DNA of 64,000 nucleotides from Reyranella soli (GTDB lineage: Bacteria; Pseudomonadota; Alphaproteobacteria; Reyranellales; Reyranellaceae), in contig NZ_BKAJ01000072.1 in the NCBI RefSeq assembly GCF_007992495.1, forward strand, positions 1 through 64,000, given 5' to 3'. A program made the position numbers and the translations under genes. Positions 62,990 to 64,000 of this stretch are shown piece by piece (position 1 is the stretch's first letter; the number at the start of each line of letters is the position of its first letter). The notes under the pieces are model-generated. The model did not search any database, was not told the origin of the DNA, and saw only the letters and a program-made list of their open reading frames with translations.

Positions 62990-64000
62990 CTACCTGCGCT
63001 TCAGATCGGCCAGCAGCCGATCCACGAACTTCGGCGAATACCCGAGCAGCGCCAACTCGTCCGACAGCTCCTTCTCGAGCTGCCCCAGCGCCTCGATGAA
63101 CGAGCCGCCTTTCGCCAGCGCCTCCTCGACGAGCTTGCCGGCCTTCTGCTTGCCCATCTTCTCGGCCAGCAGGAACGTCGCGCGCTCGGCGAGCACCGCG
63201 CCTTCGGTGGCGTCCATGTTGGCCTGCATGGCGTCGGGATCGATGGTAAGGCCGGGGGCGACCTCGTGCATCGCCTGCACGGCCGAGGCCAGCGTCTCGA
63301 TCAGCGCCGCCATGGTCGGCCATTCGGCCTGCCAGCCACCCAGGGCACGCTCGTGCTCCTGCGGCAGGGCGGCGACGATGGTGGCGGCGAGCATCGGCGC
63401 GCGGCCGGCGGCCGACAGCACCAGCGCCGCGCCGACGGGATTGCGCTTGTGCGGCATGGTCGAGGAGCCGCCGCGGCCCGGGCCGCTGGGCTCCGCGGCC
63501 TCGCCGACCTCGATCTGCATCATCAGCGAGATGTCGCGCGCGGCCTTGGCCAATGCGCCGACGACCAGGGCGGCGTCCTGTGCGAAAGCGGCGACGCGCA
63601 CGCGCTGGGTGAACCAGGGGGCGTCGGGCAGGTCGAGCTTCAGGCGTTTCGCCAGCGAGAGCATCACCGGCTCGGCCTTGTCGCCCAGCGCCGACAGGCT
63701 GCCCGAGGCGCCGCCGAACTGGACGACCTGCGTCTCCTTGAAGCTCGCCTCGAGGCGGCGCGCGGCGCGGGCGATGTCGGACGCCCAGCCGGCGATCTTC
63801 TGACCAAGAGCGATCGGCGTCGCGGGCTGCAGCAGGGTGCGGCCCAGCATGGGCGTGCGGCGGTGCTTGCGCGCGAGGTTGGCGAATGCTGAGACAATAT
63901 CGTCGAGTTCCTTCAGCAGCGGCGGCAGCGCCTCGCCGAGCTGCAGCACCATCGCGGTGTCGATGACGTCCTGGCTGGTGGCGCCCCAATGCACGTAGCC
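62990..64000 (-). CDS. 3-carboxy-cis,cis-muconate cycloisomerase-like lyase (partial, 5' end beyond window)
   Basis: At least 336 residues of a fumarase/aspartase-superfamily lyase; the reading continues past the window end. YVHWGATSQDVIDTAMVLQL (catalytic His region), LGRTLLQPATPIALGQKIAG and GRGGSSTMPHKRNPVGAAL (the SSxMPxKxN signature loop) match PcaB more than PurB. QEHERALGGWQAEWPTM is a PcaB-type segment. It converts 3-carboxymuconate to carboxymuconolactone in the protocatechuate branch of the beta-ketoadipate pathway. It is coupled to the TfdA-like gene 12 bp downstream. The missing N-terminus prevents a full check. Confidence 0.88.
   Translation of the reverse strand, partial: GYVHWGATSQDVIDTAMVLQLGEALPPLLKELDDIVSAFANLARKHRRTPMLGRTLLQPATPIALGQKIAGWASDIARAARRLEASFKETQVVQFGGASGSLSALGDKAEPVMLSLAKRLKLDLPDAPWFTQRVRVAAFAQDAALVVGALAKAARDISLMMQIEVGEAAEPSGPGRGGSSTMPHKRNPVGAALVLSAAGRAPMLAATIVAALPQEHERALGGWQAEWPTMAALIETLASAVQAMHEVAPGLTIDPDAMQANMDATEGAVLAERATFLLAEKMGKQKAGKLVEEALAKGGSFIEALGQLEKELSDELALLGYSPKFVDRLLADLKRR

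Overview
This is a GC-rich, densely coded chromosomal segment of a Gram-negative, free-living, metabolically versatile bacterium. The split urease operon, urea ABC transporter, GreB, PQQ genes, Bug-type solute receptor, TfdA-like dioxygenase and intergenic palindromes fit an alphaproteobacterium (Hyphomicrobiales/Rhodospirillales type; a Reyranella-like organism is a guess, not shown). I see no rRNA, tRNA, CRISPR array, prophage or complete insertion sequence.

Layout. 1-4.95 kb: a CaiB/BaiF CoA-transferase resembling 2-methylfumaryl-CoA isomerase with an Old Yellow Enzyme, a divergent N-acyl-D-amino-acid deacylase, and a DUF4239-like membrane protein. 4.95-16.8 kb: a complete urea uptake and hydrolysis block on the minus strand, ureD-ureA-ureB::ureC (one fused reading frame)-ureE-ureF-DUF3995-ureG-hupE/ureJ-urtABCDE. 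A good sigma-54 promoter match precedes urtA, which suggests nitrogen control. greB is divergent from ureD. 17.7-25.6 kb: a minus-strand operon with an oligopeptide/dipeptide-type ABC transporter whose distal genes are an enolase-superfamily enzyme, a GFA-fold protein and a class II aldolase-like protein. This looks like uptake plus catabolism of one substrate. 25.8-39.5 kb: mixed housekeeping and accessory genes. They include two TPR proteins, a LysR regulator divergent from an L-threonine aldolase/Bug receptor pair, a GT41 glycosyltransferase, a secreted SUEL-lectin-like protein, an OFA-type MFS transporter, a solute-binding protein, an NmrA-like protein, a cupin and small proteins.

39.7-50.5 kb: a PQQ respiratory island. 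The plus strand carries a sorbosone-dehydrogenase-like protein, a dihaem cytochrome c and pqqABCDE. The minus strand carries a second dehydrogenase/dihaem cytochrome pair, a PQQ-alcohol-system ABC exporter and a quinohaemoprotein alcohol dehydrogenase. The cofactor pathway, apoenzymes and electron acceptors therefore lie together. 50.5-54 kb: an 882-residue natural fusion of a Baeyer-Villiger-type flavin monooxygenase with an HSL-family esterase, divergent from an SDR dehydrogenase. The set could run alcohol to ketone to ester/lactone to hydroxy acid. 54-64 kb: VOC, GST, ACMSD-like amidohydrolase, a Cys-rich secreted protein, a SulP transporter, a beta-lactamase-fold hydrolase, a decayed FAD hydroxylase, an active-site-altered AroQ paralogue, a TfdA-like dioxygenase and a pcaB-like lyase cut by the window end.

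Non-coding structure. A family of roughly 65-115 bp palindromic intergenic repeats (six copies or part-copies) punctuates operons. A second, unrelated pair of similar intergenic segments lies near 17.5 and 54.4 kb. The strongest candidates for novelty are the monooxygenase-esterase fusion, the ureB::ureC fusion, the AroQ-like protein lacking the catalytic Tyr, and the transporter-coupled enolase/aldolase operon.
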